A DNA stretch of 12,461 bases from Oscillospiraceae bacterium (GTDB lineage Bacteria > Bacillota > Clostridia > Oscillospirales > Ruminococcaceae), in contig JAAVIG010000109.1 in assembly GCA_014796735.1 (NCBI GenBank), forward strand, positions 1 to 12,461, read 5' to 3'. The notes below the pieces were generated by a model. That model had not been told where the DNA came from, ran no database searches, and saw only the letters and a list, made by a program, of their open reading frames with translations. The position numbers and the translations under genes are program-made. Below are positions 1-7,997 of this stretch, one piece after another (the stretch's first letter is position 1; every line of letters begins with the position of its first letter).

Positions 1-2085
1 ACAAAGGCATCGCAGTTTATCGCAGCGAGTGGAGATGATCTTGTCAAAAATCTGCAGGGAAATCCCAGCTTTATTTTTACACTGATACATAAGTTTAATA
101 AAACCGATGCAGAGCCTATTTATCCCGACCATGATATTATCATTATGTCGGACGAGGCTCACCGCAGCCAATACGGTGTCTTTGCCGACAATATGATGAA
201 GCTGCTTCCTACTGCTGCTCGAATTGGATTTACTGGCACTCCGCTTTTGTCAAGTGATAATATCACCGCTCGCACCTTTGGCGGCTATGTATCGGTTTAT
301 GACTTTAAACGTGCGGTGGAGGACGGTGCAACCGTTCCGCTATACTATGAAAACCGCGGAGAAAAGATCCTTGATCTGCATAATCCTGAAATTACAAATC
401 AAATTCTTGAAGCTATTGAAAATGCGGATATTGACGTAGATCAGCAGGAGAAGTTGGAAGCCGAGTTTGCGAAGGAAATACATCTCTTGACGGCAGAACC
501 GAGATTGAGATCGATCGCCCATGATTTTGTCAGTCACTATTCCGACTTATGGACAAGCGGAAAAGCTATGTTTGTTTGCTTAAACAAAGTTACCTGTGTC
601 CGTATGTATAATTTTGTTTCTGAATATTGGCAGGAAGAAATAAGGAGCCTTAAATCCAAGATAAAAGCAGCGACACAACAGGAGGCACAAGAGCTTGAAC
701 GAAAACTGAAATGGATGGAAGAAACGGAAATGGCTGTTGTTATCAGTCAGGAACAGAACGAAATCCAGACCTTCAAGAAATGGAATCTTGATATTAAATA
801 TCACCGCAGCAAAATGGAAAAACGTGAGCTTGACAAAGAATTCAAGGATTCTTCAAATCCTCTTCGTGTAGTATTTGTATGTGCAATGTGGCTTACAGGT
901 TTTGACGTTAAGAGCCTTTCGTGTCTGTATCTTGATAAGCCTTTAAAAGCTCACACCCTTATGCAGACTATTGCTCGAGCAAATAGGGTTGCAGAAGGAA
1001 AAAGCAACGGACTTATTATCGACTATATAGGCATCGTTAAGGCATTAAGAAAAGCTCTTGCTGATTATACAGCAAATTCTGGCGGGGATAATACCGATCC
1101 AACTGTTGATAAAGAAGAACTCATTAAAAGAATACTTGAAATTATAGGCAAGACAAAGGATTTTCTTTCGGAAAATGATTTTGATCTGCAAATGCTGATT
1201 GATGCTGTTGATTTTGTAAAATTATCCTACATTCGGGAAGGTGCGAATGCTGTCTGCGGCAGTATTGAAATCAAAAAAACATTTACGACCTATGCTTCGG
1301 AGCTAAGCCGTCTTATTAAGTATACTGACCGCAAAGATATCGCTGTACAAACACGAAAAGAGTATGATGCAATAACAGCCATATATGCCGAGCTTCAGAA
1401 AAAGCGCAAGCATGTCGATACCACAGATCTTATGGTAGAAATAAATGATATAATAAATCAGTATGTAGAAATAGAGCAGCCCGATACAACAGCTGAAGCT
1501 TCACGTCGCTTTGATATCAGTGCCATAGATTTTGATCTTCTACGCAGAGAATTTGCCAGAGTGAAAAGAAAAAATCTTGTTATGAAAGACTTGGATTCTG
1601 TTATTCAGCATAAATTGAACAGCATGCTTTTCACAAATCCCAACCGAATAAACTATTACGAAAGATACCGTGAAATTATTGAAGAATATAATAACGAGCA
1701 GGATCGCACTAATATCGAAAAAACATTTATGGACTTAATGGATCTTGCAAAACAAATGAACGAAGAAGAACTGCGATATGTTCGTGAAGGATTTAAGAGC
1801 GACGAAGAACTTTCATTTTACGATATGCTTTTTCGTGACGATTTGAGCAAGAATGATATTAAAAAGCTGAAAGAAGTTTCTGTATCGCTTCTCGCAAAAA
1901 TCAAAGAAAAGATTTCAGAGCTTGACCATTGGACAGACAAGCAGGAAACGAAAGCTGAGGTCGATAATTTGATCCGTGACATCTTGTGGGAGCAGCTGCC
2001 TGAGTGCTATGATGAAGTTAGTGTTTCCGCATATCGTCAAAAGATCTATGAGTATGTTTATACACGGTATAAGGGAGTGGCGTAA
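1..2085 (+). CDS. hsdR: Type I restriction enzyme R subunit (HsdR), 5' end missing
   Basis: The frame is open from base 1, so the gene enters from the left; 694 residues are visible. HsdR is the ATP-driven translocase and nuclease subunit of a type I restriction-modification complex and works with HsdM and HsdS, which are not in the window. Visible superfamily 2 helicase motifs are: motif II DEAH at residues 51-54 of the visible part, motif III FTGTP at 77-81, motif V WLTGFDV at 297-303 and motif VI QTIARANR at 322-329. A long helical C-terminal region follows, which in this family contacts the methylase core. The N-terminal PD-(D/E)xK nuclease domain and Walker A motif must lie upstream of the window. 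The gene ends in TAA at 2083-2085. Family assignment is firm; activity cannot be judged from the part seen. Confidence 0.95.
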   Translation, partial: TKASQFIAASGDDLVKNLQGNPSFIFTLIHKFNKTDAEPIYPDHDIIIMSDEAHRSQYGVFADNMMKLLPTAARIGFTGTPLLSSDNITARTFGGYVSVYDFKRAVEDGATVPLYYENRGEKILDLHNPEITNQILEAIENADIDVDQQEKLEAEFAKEIHLLTAEPRLRSIAHDFVSHYSDLWTSGKAMFVCLNKVTCVRMYNFVSEYWQEEIRSLKSKIKAATQQEAQELERKLKWMEETEMAVVISQEQNEIQTFKKWNLDIKYHRSKMEKRELDKEFKDSSNPLRVVFVCAMWLTGFDVKSLSCLYLDKPLKAHTLMQTIARANRVAEGKSNGLIIDYIGIVKALRKALADYTANSGGDNTDPTVDKEELIKRILEIIGKTKDFLSENDFDLQMLIDAVDFVKLSYIREGANAVCGSIEIKKTFTTYASELSRLIKYTDRKDIAVQTRKEYDAITAIYAELQKKRKHVDTTDLMVEINDIINQYVEIEQPDTTAEASRRFDISAIDFDLLRREFARVKRKNLVMKDLDSVIQHKLNSMLFTNPNRINYYERYREIIEEYNNEQDRTNIEKTFMDLMDLAKQMNEEELRYVREGFKSDEELSFYDMLFRDDLSKNDIKKLKEVSVSLLAKIKEKISELDHWTDKQETKAEVDNLIRDILWEQLPECYDEVSVSAYRQKIYEYVYTRYKGVA

Positions 2086-2118
2086 AGAAAAAGGCTTTTT
2101 ATAATGTATTAAGATTAT

Positions 2119-2124
2119 AGGTGG
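2119..2124 (+). promoter_or_regulatory. Ribosome-binding site of the 828-residue membrane protein gene
   Basis: AGGTGG sits 4 bases before the ATG at 2129 and fixes that start. The 43-base gap after hsdR holds no convincing terminator and only a -10-like TATAAT (2099-2104) without a good -35. Co-transcription from hsdR is therefore plausible. Confidence 0.6.
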
Positions 2125-2128
2125 TTTC

Positions 2129-4615
2129 ATGAAGAATAAATCCAAAACATCAAAGTTAATTTGGGAAATAACGGTTATTTTAGTTATCTCTATCATATTT
2201 ATTGCATCAATATTAGCCGATTTTTCGATCATAAAAATTCCGGATATTTTGGCATTGCGTATAAACGGCAAGGAGGACTTGCTGCTCAGCTTGTTTACTA
2301 CACAAGCAACTTTATCAACCATAAGCATAGCTATAATCGCTTTAGCCTCTGGGGTAGTTTCAGATAGTATATTTGGAATATCAGTTACCAGATATATTTC
2401 TCAACTAAAACCACATATTTTTAAACATCAAAGACTTATTACCTTCAGTTTAATTATCACTTTTATAAATTTTATAGCTGTTTCGTTTAATCTCTTTAAT
2501 ACCTCGATTGCATTTTTCTTTTTAAGTATTGTAATATCAATTATTTTAGTGAAAGATTTGTTTGTTATTTTTCTGGGTAAAAGAGAAATCAAAAATCAAA
2601 TTGAATCGTATATAATTGAGAATTATCGTACAATTGGAATGGATAATTTTAGAATTTCTCTTTTAGAAAACGAGAATATCACCAGTACGATACATCTTAA
2701 AGAAAATTTGAACATTATAAAGAAGGTTTTTGAAAAAGAACTTGATTTGCAATTTGACGATAACAAATCTCAATTGCTTGAAGAAATCGAATTGGTCATT
2801 TCTGATCTATTTATAAATTTATATGAAAAGAAAAAATCGGATACAATAGTGATAATTTTAGATTTTATATGTGACTGTTATAAAATTTCAAATTCAAAAA
2901 AATTCATTGTTGCTTTATCAATTTGGGATAATATTTCAACAGAATTCTTTAAATCAATGAAATTGATCTCTGAAGAACAAATGTACAACAGTACTTGGTT
3001 TTACCAATTCCATAGTCACCTTTTTTATAACAAAAAAATTATAATTGTAGATAATAAAGAGAGATCTCTTAATTGTTTTGGACTAAAATATTATACTTCA
3101 TCTATATACTATGCTCTGATAAAAAATAACAGTTCTTACGCTCAGTTCAATCGCAAAAAGTTGGTCAATTTTTTATATGAAGACTTGAAAGACTTGCTGT
3201 TTTACTCCCAAGATCAAATTGATAAAAAGAAAAAAACAGAAATTCTAAGGGAATTTTGCGAGTTTATAAAAACTCTTATCGAGGAAGGGGAGACTGAGAT
3301 ACTTAATAATAGATTTTTTAATTGGTTTGGTTATCGTGATAAAGATAAAATGGATGAATATCAAGTTATGTTTATTACTTCATGTGTATATTTATACTAT
3401 TTGGCTTGCAGAGAAGATCTAATTAAAGGAACAGAAACTCAAAAAAATGCAATTGAGATTCTTAACAGCAATAAAGGTAAAATTAAGGATTTTTTATATT
3501 ATATTTATTTACCAGACTTTTTGTCCAAAAACTTGTCATTTGTATATGATCATCTTATGAGATGGGAAAAAATGCCTCCCGAAGAAGCGAAGTGCTTAAT
3601 AATAGATGATGTAATAAATGATTTTTTTGTATTTACTGCTATCTATATATGCTGGAATAACGATGATATCAGCAAAATAGTACTTTCCTTATTTGGAAAT
3701 CATACCTTCTCTATTTTCACACGCTATTTTAGAGATGACGATAAGGGGATAATTAAACTAATCGAAGAATATCATTCCCTATTCTTTTCTGGAAAAGAAT
3801 CCGCTTCCGCTCAGGAAAAATCAGAATTATTAAAAGATATACTAAGTGAAAAGTATAAAAAAGAAGAAATTGCATCAGGAAAAGAAAATGCAGTTACCGA
3901 TGTCACAAAAAATAAGTTTATAGAAAATATTAAAAAGGCTTTTCAAGATAAGGTAGATGAAAATTCATGTCTGTTTGAAAAAGAATTACAAAATGATAAA
4001 GAGTATGTACAACAAAAAGTGTGTATATGTGAGTTTACATTACCAAGCTCTTTTATAAATGATTCAAAGTTAGACCACTATATTGTCAATTTCATTCACT
4101 CAGCACTCCTAAATTTGTATATTCATATACTCAATAATGCGCTTATTATCAAAGAAGTCAAATATAATGATAGAACTAAACAGAAAACCTTAGTAACATT
4201 AATAAAAGATATGGATATAGATGCAGATACTTTTATTGGCAACCGTGATGTATTTTGGGGCGAAGAAGATAAAGAGTTGTTAAAAAACTTCACCAAAAAT
4301 ATGAAGCATATTAAATTCCCTAATGGTAATAATCATTTTTATTTAGTTGATCACAGATTAGTTCATTGTCATCTGTCAGATATTTCAGTCGAGTTTATTG
4401 ATTTAAGTTATAATGAAATCGAGAAACAGTGTAAAAAAGATGATGATGGCAGAATTTTATACAACATCACAAATGATATCTATATCCCATTTGACAAGGC
4501 AGAACTTGAAGAACACATTCAAAGAATCAAGAAAAAAATTAGGGTGCACGCTCATATACATTATGTAATTGAATGCGATGAAGTAGGTGGCGGAATACAA
4601 ATAGTTAGTGATTGA
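2129..4615 (+). CDS. Unknown protein: four N-terminal membrane helices and a large soluble region
   Basis: I do not recognise this 828-residue protein. Hydrophobic segments at about residues 9-33, 51-77, 102-122 and 123-149 look like four membrane helices. The rest (150-828) is charged, helix-rich and most likely cytoplasmic. No Walker motif, nuclease motif, HTH or zinc cluster is evident. The soluble part is rich in K, E, N, I and aromatic residues, with a Lys/Glu-rich stretch near 570-620. The start is ATG with AGGTGG 4 bases upstream, 43 bases after hsdR in the same direction. One 60-base line I counted inside it is about 22% GC against about 40% for a line in hsdR, which suggests separate acquisition. 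Its place beside a type I restriction gene hints at a defence-related accessory gene, but that is guilt by association only. Confidence 0.85.
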   Translation: MKNKSKTSKLIWEITVILVISIIFIASILADFSIIKIPDILALRINGKEDLLLSLFTTQATLSTISIAIIALASGVVSDSIFGISVTRYISQLKPHIFKHQRLITFSLIITFINFIAVSFNLFNTSIAFFFLSIVISIILVKDLFVIFLGKREIKNQIESYIIENYRTIGMDNFRISLLENENITSTIHLKENLNIIKKVFEKELDLQFDDNKSQLLEEIELVISDLFINLYEKKKSDTIVIILDFICDCYKISNSKKFIVALSIWDNISTEFFKSMKLISEEQMYNSTWFYQFHSHLFYNKKIIIVDNKERSLNCFGLKYYTSSIYYALIKNNSSYAQFNRKKLVNFLYEDLKDLLFYSQDQIDKKKKTEILREFCEFIKTLIEEGETEILNNRFFNWFGYRDKDKMDEYQVMFITSCVYLYYLACREDLIKGTETQKNAIEILNSNKGKIKDFLYYIYLPDFLSKNLSFVYDHLMRWEKMPPEEAKCLIIDDVINDFFVFTAIYICWNNDDISKIVLSLFGNHTFSIFTRYFRDDDKGIIKLIEEYHSLFFSGKESASAQEKSELLKDILSEKYKKEEIASGKENAVTDVTKNKFIENIKKAFQDKVDENSCLFEKELQNDKEYVQQKVCICEFTLPSSFINDSKLDHYIVNFIHSALLNLYIHILNNALIIKEVKYNDRTKQKTLVTLIKDMDIDADTFIGNRDVFWGEEDKELLKNFTKNMKHIKFPNGNNHFYLVDHRLVHCHLSDISVEFIDLSYNEIEKQCKKDDDGRILYNITNDIYIPFDKAELEEHIQRIKKKIRVHAHIHYVIECDEVGGGIQIVSD

Positions 4616-4701
4616 ATCAGTGCCTATTTTAAATAAAAGTATTGATTCGTGTGGTACATTTGTAGATTGTTATCTTGTCGTAAAAACACGAAATAATTAG
4701 A

Positions 4702-4726
4702 ATTTTGCGGTTTAAAACCGCAAAAT
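4702..4726. repeat. 25-base perfect palindrome (12-bp arms, 1-base centre)
   Basis: ATTTTGCGGTTT at 4702-4713 is the exact reverse complement of AAACCGCAAAAT at 4715-4726. It ends 3 bases before the -35 box at 4730. T-rich outer flanks on the left and A-rich on the right are the reverse of a rho-independent terminator, so an operator or other protein-binding site is more likely than a terminator. Confidence 0.8.
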
Positions 4727-4729
4727 ATA

Positions 4730-4758
4730 TTGACATTTCTGATATTTTGAGGTATAAT
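4730..4758 (+). promoter_or_regulatory. Consensus SigA promoter of the AAA_14 ATPase gene
   Basis: TTGACA (4730-4735) and TATAAT (4753-4758) are both perfect matches with a 17-base spacer. It probably drives the ATPase gene and the sigma-like gene behind it, since no good promoter is visible at 6006-6077. Confidence 0.85.
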
Positions 4759-4793
4759 CATTATCACCACAACCCCCTCAGGAGGTGATTCCC

Positions 4794-6005
4794 ACGATCA
4801 ACCGTCCCACATATATTGACCAAATAATGTCCTACGCCAACACCCCCTTCGTAAAGATCCTGACAGGCGTCCGCCGCTGCGGCAAATCAACGATCTTGAA
4901 AATGCTCATAGAAAAGCTGAAAACAGAGCAAGGTATTTCTGAAGAACAGATCGTCACCCGCCGCTATGACTCCATGGAATACGATGATATGACTGCAAAG
5001 CAAATGTACGCTGACCTAAAGGAACATTTGGTGAAAGACTCAAAAACCTATTTATTCCTTGACGAAGTGCAGGAAATTCCAAACTGGGAGAAAACGATAA
5101 ATTCACTTGTATCCGATTTTGATGTGGATATTTATGTCACAGGCTCAAATTCAAGAATGATGTCCTCTGAGATCTCCACATATTTGACAGGAAGATATAT
5201 TTCCTTTAGAATTTTTACTCTTTCATTCAAGGAGTATCTCACGTTCAAAGCGGAATATGATACTGTCAGAAGCCCTCATGAGGAACTGCCCAACTACATT
5301 CGGTTAGGGGGATTCCCTGCTACGCATCTGCAAAAGTACAGCACTGACGAAGTGTATACAATAGTCAGAGATATATACAACTCAACTGTTTTTTCCGATA
5401 TTGTTAAACGAGGCCAAATAAAAAAGATCGATCAGTTGGAACGTGTAGTAAAATATACTTTAAATAATATCGGTAACACATTTTCTGCCAAGTCGGTTTC
5501 GGATTATCTCAAATCAGAAAATCGCTCACTGGATAACGAAACGGTATACAGTTATCTTGAAAAGTTGGAAAAGGCATACTTGCTTTACCGCTGTTCACGG
5601 TTTGATCTGCATGGCAAAGAAATTTTAAAAACGCAGGAAAAGTTCTATGCGGCAGATACTGCACTCAGATACAGCGTGCTTGGTTACAATGAGGACAGTG
5701 TTGCTTCAAGTCTTGAAAATGTTGTCTATTTGGAGCTTTGCCGCAGAGGGTATAATGTAAATATAGGCAAAACCCGTGATGGTGAAATCGATTTTGTGGC
5801 AGTGAGGCAAAATGAAAAAATATATGTTCAGGTCACCCAGCGCATTGAGAGTAAGGAAACCGAACATAGAGAGTATCAAAGACTGCTTGATATTCATGAC
5901 AACTATCCCAAATATGTACTTCGTGCCGATGAATTTGCAGGAGGAAATTATGAGGGGATAAAAACCATGCATGTTGCGGATTTTCTGTTAAGCGATGAGT
6001 ATTAA
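4794..6005 (+). CDS. AAA_14 / DUF4143 family ATPase, probable non-standard ACG start
   Basis: This is an ATPase of the AAA_14 plus DUF4143 family, common in anaerobic bacteria and archaea and of unclear cellular role. Counting ACG as residue 1 (403 residues), Walker A GVRRCGKST is at 25-33, Walker B ends LFLDE with D90 and E91, and a sensor-like VTGSNSR begins near 115. The C-terminal domain has a GEID...QV pattern near 330-348 reminiscent of PD-(D/E)xK folds. The start is odd. A perfect Shine-Dalgarno AGGAGG lies at 4780-4785; the in-frame GTG at 4785 shares its last G and cannot be used with it. ACG at 4794 is 8 bases downstream, the same gap as in the antitoxin and RepA-like genes here, and gives the usual family opening (x-I-N-R-P-x-Y). 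The first in-frame ATG is 4827, inside the conserved N-terminus. The gene may be weakly translated. Confidence 0.85.
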   Translation, partial: TINRPTYIDQIMSYANTPFVKILTGVRRCGKSTILKMLIEKLKTEQGISEEQIVTRRYDSMEYDDMTAKQMYADLKEHLVKDSKTYLFLDEVQEIPNWEKTINSLVSDFDVDIYVTGSNSRMMSSEISTYLTGRYISFRIFTLSFKEYLTFKAEYDTVRSPHEELPNYIRLGGFPATHLQKYSTDEVYTIVRDIYNSTVFSDIVKRGQIKKIDQLERVVKYTLNNIGNTFSAKSVSDYLKSENRSLDNETVYSYLEKLEKAYLLYRCSRFDLHGKEILKTQEKFYAADTALRYSVLGYNEDSVASSLENVVYLELCRRGYNVNIGKTRDGEIDFVAVRQNEKIYVQVTQRIESKETEHREYQRLLDIHDNYPKYVLRADEFAGGNYEGIKTMHVADFLLSDEY

Positions 6006-6077
6006 CCGAGATGCAGTACCAGATGCGTACCCCATAATCACAACAACCAAAACAACACTTTAAAATCAGGAGATATA

Positions 6078-6869
6078 ATGCCAAAAGATTTATTAGACGA
6101 AGAAGAAATCACTCTCGAAAAGTTGCGGGAACAATTTCAAAACAACGATTTTACGCAAATAGCACTGAAACCTTATTCCGAATATGCTTTGGAAGAAGTT
6201 GAATTTCATAATGAGATACGCTCTTATGTTCATGAAAATTGGAGCGAAGTGCTTAAGGAATTTGGCATTAAAAATCCCGAATCCTGCTTTTCAAAAGATT
6301 ATCCGCCTGAGTTGATTCGTGAATATCTTGAAAAGCTGATTGCAGATATAATTATTAGCATAGCCTGTGATGAAAAGGTTCTTGACAATATAATGGAAAC
6401 ATTTGTCTATCCCATTCTTGAACAGGAAAACTGTGATGAATTGGCTGACCAATATCTACACAATACCGTTAAAGCTCTTATGCAAACCGTTAATATTGAA
6501 GAGCTTGTCGAGGTGTCGAAAGAATATTCTGCTGACGAGGATTTCAGTAAATTAAAAAGCACTAACTATCCTAAAATAGATCACAATAGGAAGTGGAATC
6601 ACTCCCGAAGTAAGATCAAAACAGAATCTTTGGACGAGCTTTTGGAAAATGATGAAGATGCTGTGCAGCAGGAATTTGATATTGAATCGTTGGCTATAAC
6701 AAATGTTACTCTCCAAGAAATAATTGAAAAAGCTGACGATCAGGAGAAAGAAATTCTCAAAATGTTATCGGTAGGCTGTACTCAAAGTGAAATTGCGAAA
6801 AAACTTGAAATTTCACAGAGTACCGTTTCAAAAAAGTTGGCCAAAATCAGGAATACATATAAAATTTAG
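6078..6869 (+). CDS. Sigma-region-4-like helix-turn-helix protein
   Basis: This 263-residue acidic protein starts at ATG 6078 with AGGAG 5 bases upstream, 72 bases after the ATPase gene and probably in its operon. The last 44 residues (220-263) form a classic sigma-70 region 4 / LuxR-type HTH: a DDQEKEILKML helix, then SEIAKKLEIS and STVSKKLAKIR as the two HTH helices. The first 200 residues are helical and acidic and I do not recognise them; no region 2 core-binding motif is apparent. It is therefore more likely a DNA-binding regulator, or a divergent sigma-like factor, than a complete sigma factor. Its target could be the palindrome at 4702-4726, but that is only a guess from proximity. It stops one base before the next promoter. 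Confidence 0.75.
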   Translation: MPKDLLDEEEITLEKLREQFQNNDFTQIALKPYSEYALEEVEFHNEIRSYVHENWSEVLKEFGIKNPESCFSKDYPPELIREYLEKLIADIIISIACDEKVLDNIMETFVYPILEQENCDELADQYLHNTVKALMQTVNIEELVEVSKEYSADEDFSKLKSTNYPKIDHNRKWNHSRSKIKTESLDELLENDEDAVQQEFDIESLAITNVTLQEIIEKADDQEKEILKMLSVGCTQSEIAKKLEISQSTVSKKLAKIRNTYKI

Positions 6870-6870
6870 A

Positions 6871-6899
6871 TTGACAATATATCAAGATAATGATATAAT
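6871..6899 (+). promoter_or_regulatory. Toxin-antitoxin promoter with overlapping inverted-repeat operator
   Basis: TTGACA (6871-6876) and TATAAT (6894-6899) are perfect boxes with a 17-base spacer. Within the spacer, TATATCA (6878-6884) and TGATATA (6891-6897) form a 7-bp inverted repeat separated by 6 bases, overlapping the -10 box. This is where a Phd/YefM antitoxin, alone or with its toxin, would bind to repress its own operon. Confidence 0.8.
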
Positions 6900-6936
6900 T
6901 TGAGTATGAGATAATTCCTTACAGGAGGTGCAAGCT

Positions 6937-7200
6937 ATGCCAACAATCAGACCAAGCGCAGATTTACGAAACAGCTACAACGAAATATCCGAATTTTGCC
7001 ACACATATTCAGAGCCCGTTTTTATTACCAAAAACGGGAAAGGCGATCTTGCGGTCATGAGTATTGATATGTACGAACAATTATGCGGAAAACTTGAATT
7101 GTATAGGCTTATCGAACAAGGTCTTGAAGATGAATGTCAAGGTAAGATTCGTCCGCTTTCTGAGGCTATTTCAGATATTCGCAAAGGGATTAACAACTAA
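6937..7200 (+). CDS. Phd/YefM-family antitoxin
   Basis: This 87-residue antitoxin of a type II toxin-antitoxin pair would bind DNA through its N-terminus and neutralise the toxin encoded next to it. The N-terminal pattern (MPTIRPSADLRNSYNEIS, then PVFITKNGKGDLAVMSIDMYE) is the typical Phd/YefM fold: a short strand, a helix, and the KNG turn before a V-M strand. The C-terminal half is charged and helical, as expected for toxin wrapping. The start is ATG 6937, 8 bases after AGGAGG (6923-6928). An in-frame GTG at 6928 overlaps the ribosome-binding site and is rejected. The stop TAA at 7198-7200 overlaps the toxin ATG by one base, so the two are translationally coupled and share the promoter at 6871-6899. 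Confidence 0.9.
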   Translation: MPTIRPSADLRNSYNEISEFCHTYSEPVFITKNGKGDLAVMSIDMYEQLCGKLELYRLIEQGLEDECQGKIRPLSEAISDIRKGINN

Positions 7201-7532
7201 TGTACAAAATCAATATCACCAAAGCTGCTGAAAATGATTTGCAAAATGCGGCATTTTATATTGCAAATAACCTCAAAAACAAAATGGCGGCGGACCGTTT
7301 ACTTGACTCAGCTGAAAAGGAATTAACATCATTATGTGACACGCCGGAGCGTAATCCTCTTGTGCGTGATTCTTTTCTTGCATCGAACGGAGTTCGTATC
7401 CAAAAGATAAAAAATTATCTTGCTTTTTATGTAGTTCGTAATGAAAACCACTCTGTAACCGTGTTAAGAATTCTTCACTCCCGCCGTGATTGGATCACCA
7501 TCTTAACAAATGAAATTGTTGAAAATTACTGA
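7200..7532 (+). CDS. ParE/RelE-superfamily toxin
   Basis: This 110-residue protein is the toxin partner of the upstream antitoxin; the ATG at 7200 overlaps the antitoxin stop in a TAATG. The pattern fits the ParE/RelE fold: N-terminal strand YKINITKAAENDL, two helices with AAFYIANNL, then GVRIQKIKNYLAFYVV, a late strand VTVLRILHSRRDW and a short tail. The RILHSRRDW ending is characteristic of the ParE/YoeB-like group. ParE toxins poison DNA gyrase while RelE toxins cut mRNA on the ribosome. Sequence alone does not settle which applies, though the R-I-x-H-x-R-R-D motif leans to the ParE branch. The gene is full length and seems intact. Confidence 0.87.
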   Translation: MYKINITKAAENDLQNAAFYIANNLKNKMAADRLLDSAEKELTSLCDTPERNPLVRDSFLASNGVRIQKIKNYLAFYVVRNENHSVTVLRILHSRRDWITILTNEIVENY

Positions 7533-7608
7533 TTGAATGTAGCAATTTTTATGCAATCATACAAAATTTAAAAAATTCTACTTATCATGGAATAATTTTT
7601 CTTTCTTG

Positions 7609-7618
7609 TGTCGGTAAG
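7609..7618 (+). repeat. Left terminal inverted repeat of the element (proposed)
   Basis: TGTCGGTAAG is the exact reverse complement of CTTACCGACA at 11077-11086. It lies in the 159-base gap after the toxin gene, which otherwise holds only an AT-rich stretch (7533-7608) and the hairpin at 7633. Confidence 0.5.
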
Positions 7619-7632
7619 TATATAGAGGCAGT

Positions 7633-7662
7633 CCCGTCGTGCATCGGCGGGATTTTTGTTTT
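7633..7662 (+). terminator. Rho-independent terminator
   Basis: CCCGTCG (7633-7639), loop TGCAT, CGGCGGG (7645-7651, one G-T pair), then ATTTTTGTTTT. It lies just inside the proposed left end of the element. It would stop transcription coming from the toxin-antitoxin operon before the RepA-like gene. Confidence 0.75.
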
Positions 7663-7691
7663 CTGAATTTTTTTGACAGGAGGACAATTTA

Positions 7692-7997
7692 TTGGACGAA
7701 CTGAAAACAGTAAACTGCGAACAACTTATGACCACACCGCTGAAGCCTATCGAGTTCTGTGTAGACGGAATGATCTCCACAGGCTTATTTATTTTGGCGG
7801 GAGCACCGAAGATCGGAAAATCGTGGCTGGCGTTGGACATTGCACTGAGTATTGCGAAAGGAGAAAAGGTACTTGGTCATGAAACCATAAGCGGCACTGC
7901 ACTCTATTTGTGCTTGGAGGATAGCTACACTCGAATCCAAAATCGCTTGAGCCGTTTCTGCGGGTGTTTGAGAAAAGTGGCTCACAAAGCAAATTGA
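7692..7997 (+). pseudogene. Truncated RepA-like / AAA_25 ATPase
   Basis: This keeps the first part of a RecA-fold ATPase of the plasmid RepA type (AAA_25), which unwinds or loads at replication origins. The start is TTG 7692, 8 bases after AGGAGG (7678-7683). Walker A GAPKIGKS is at residues 38-45, and ALYLCLED at about 74-81 is the following strand. Homology-like sequence ends around QNRLSRF (residue 89). The remaining residues to the stop at 7997 are an unrelated tail, because another reading frame takes over at 7972. Intact members are roughly 250-350 residues; here only 101 codons remain, without the Walker B region. This is an internal deletion, and the product is very probably non-functional. 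Confidence 0.75.

Noticed and set aside
2087..2104. Terminator or promoter between hsdR and the membrane protein gene
   Set aside because: AAAAAGGCTTTTT has no loop and no GC stem, and the TATAAT beside it lacks a -35 box at 16-18 bases.
1915..2328. 137-codon open frame on the minus strand across the hsdR end
   Set aside because: It overlaps two convincing + strand genes, has no ribosome-binding site, and looks like a composition shadow.
4614..4648. Inverted repeat GAATCA/TGATTC behind the 828-residue gene as a terminator
   Set aside because: The stem is only 6 bp with a 23-base AT-rich loop and no T run after it; it is probably chance.
4785..4787. GTG as start of the AAA_14 ATPase gene
   Set aside because: Its first G is the last base of the only Shine-Dalgarno sequence, so there is no spacing for initiation.
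6928..6930. GTG as start of the antitoxin
   Set aside because: It overlaps AGGAGG; ATG 6937 has the proper 8-base gap and gives the standard family N-terminus.
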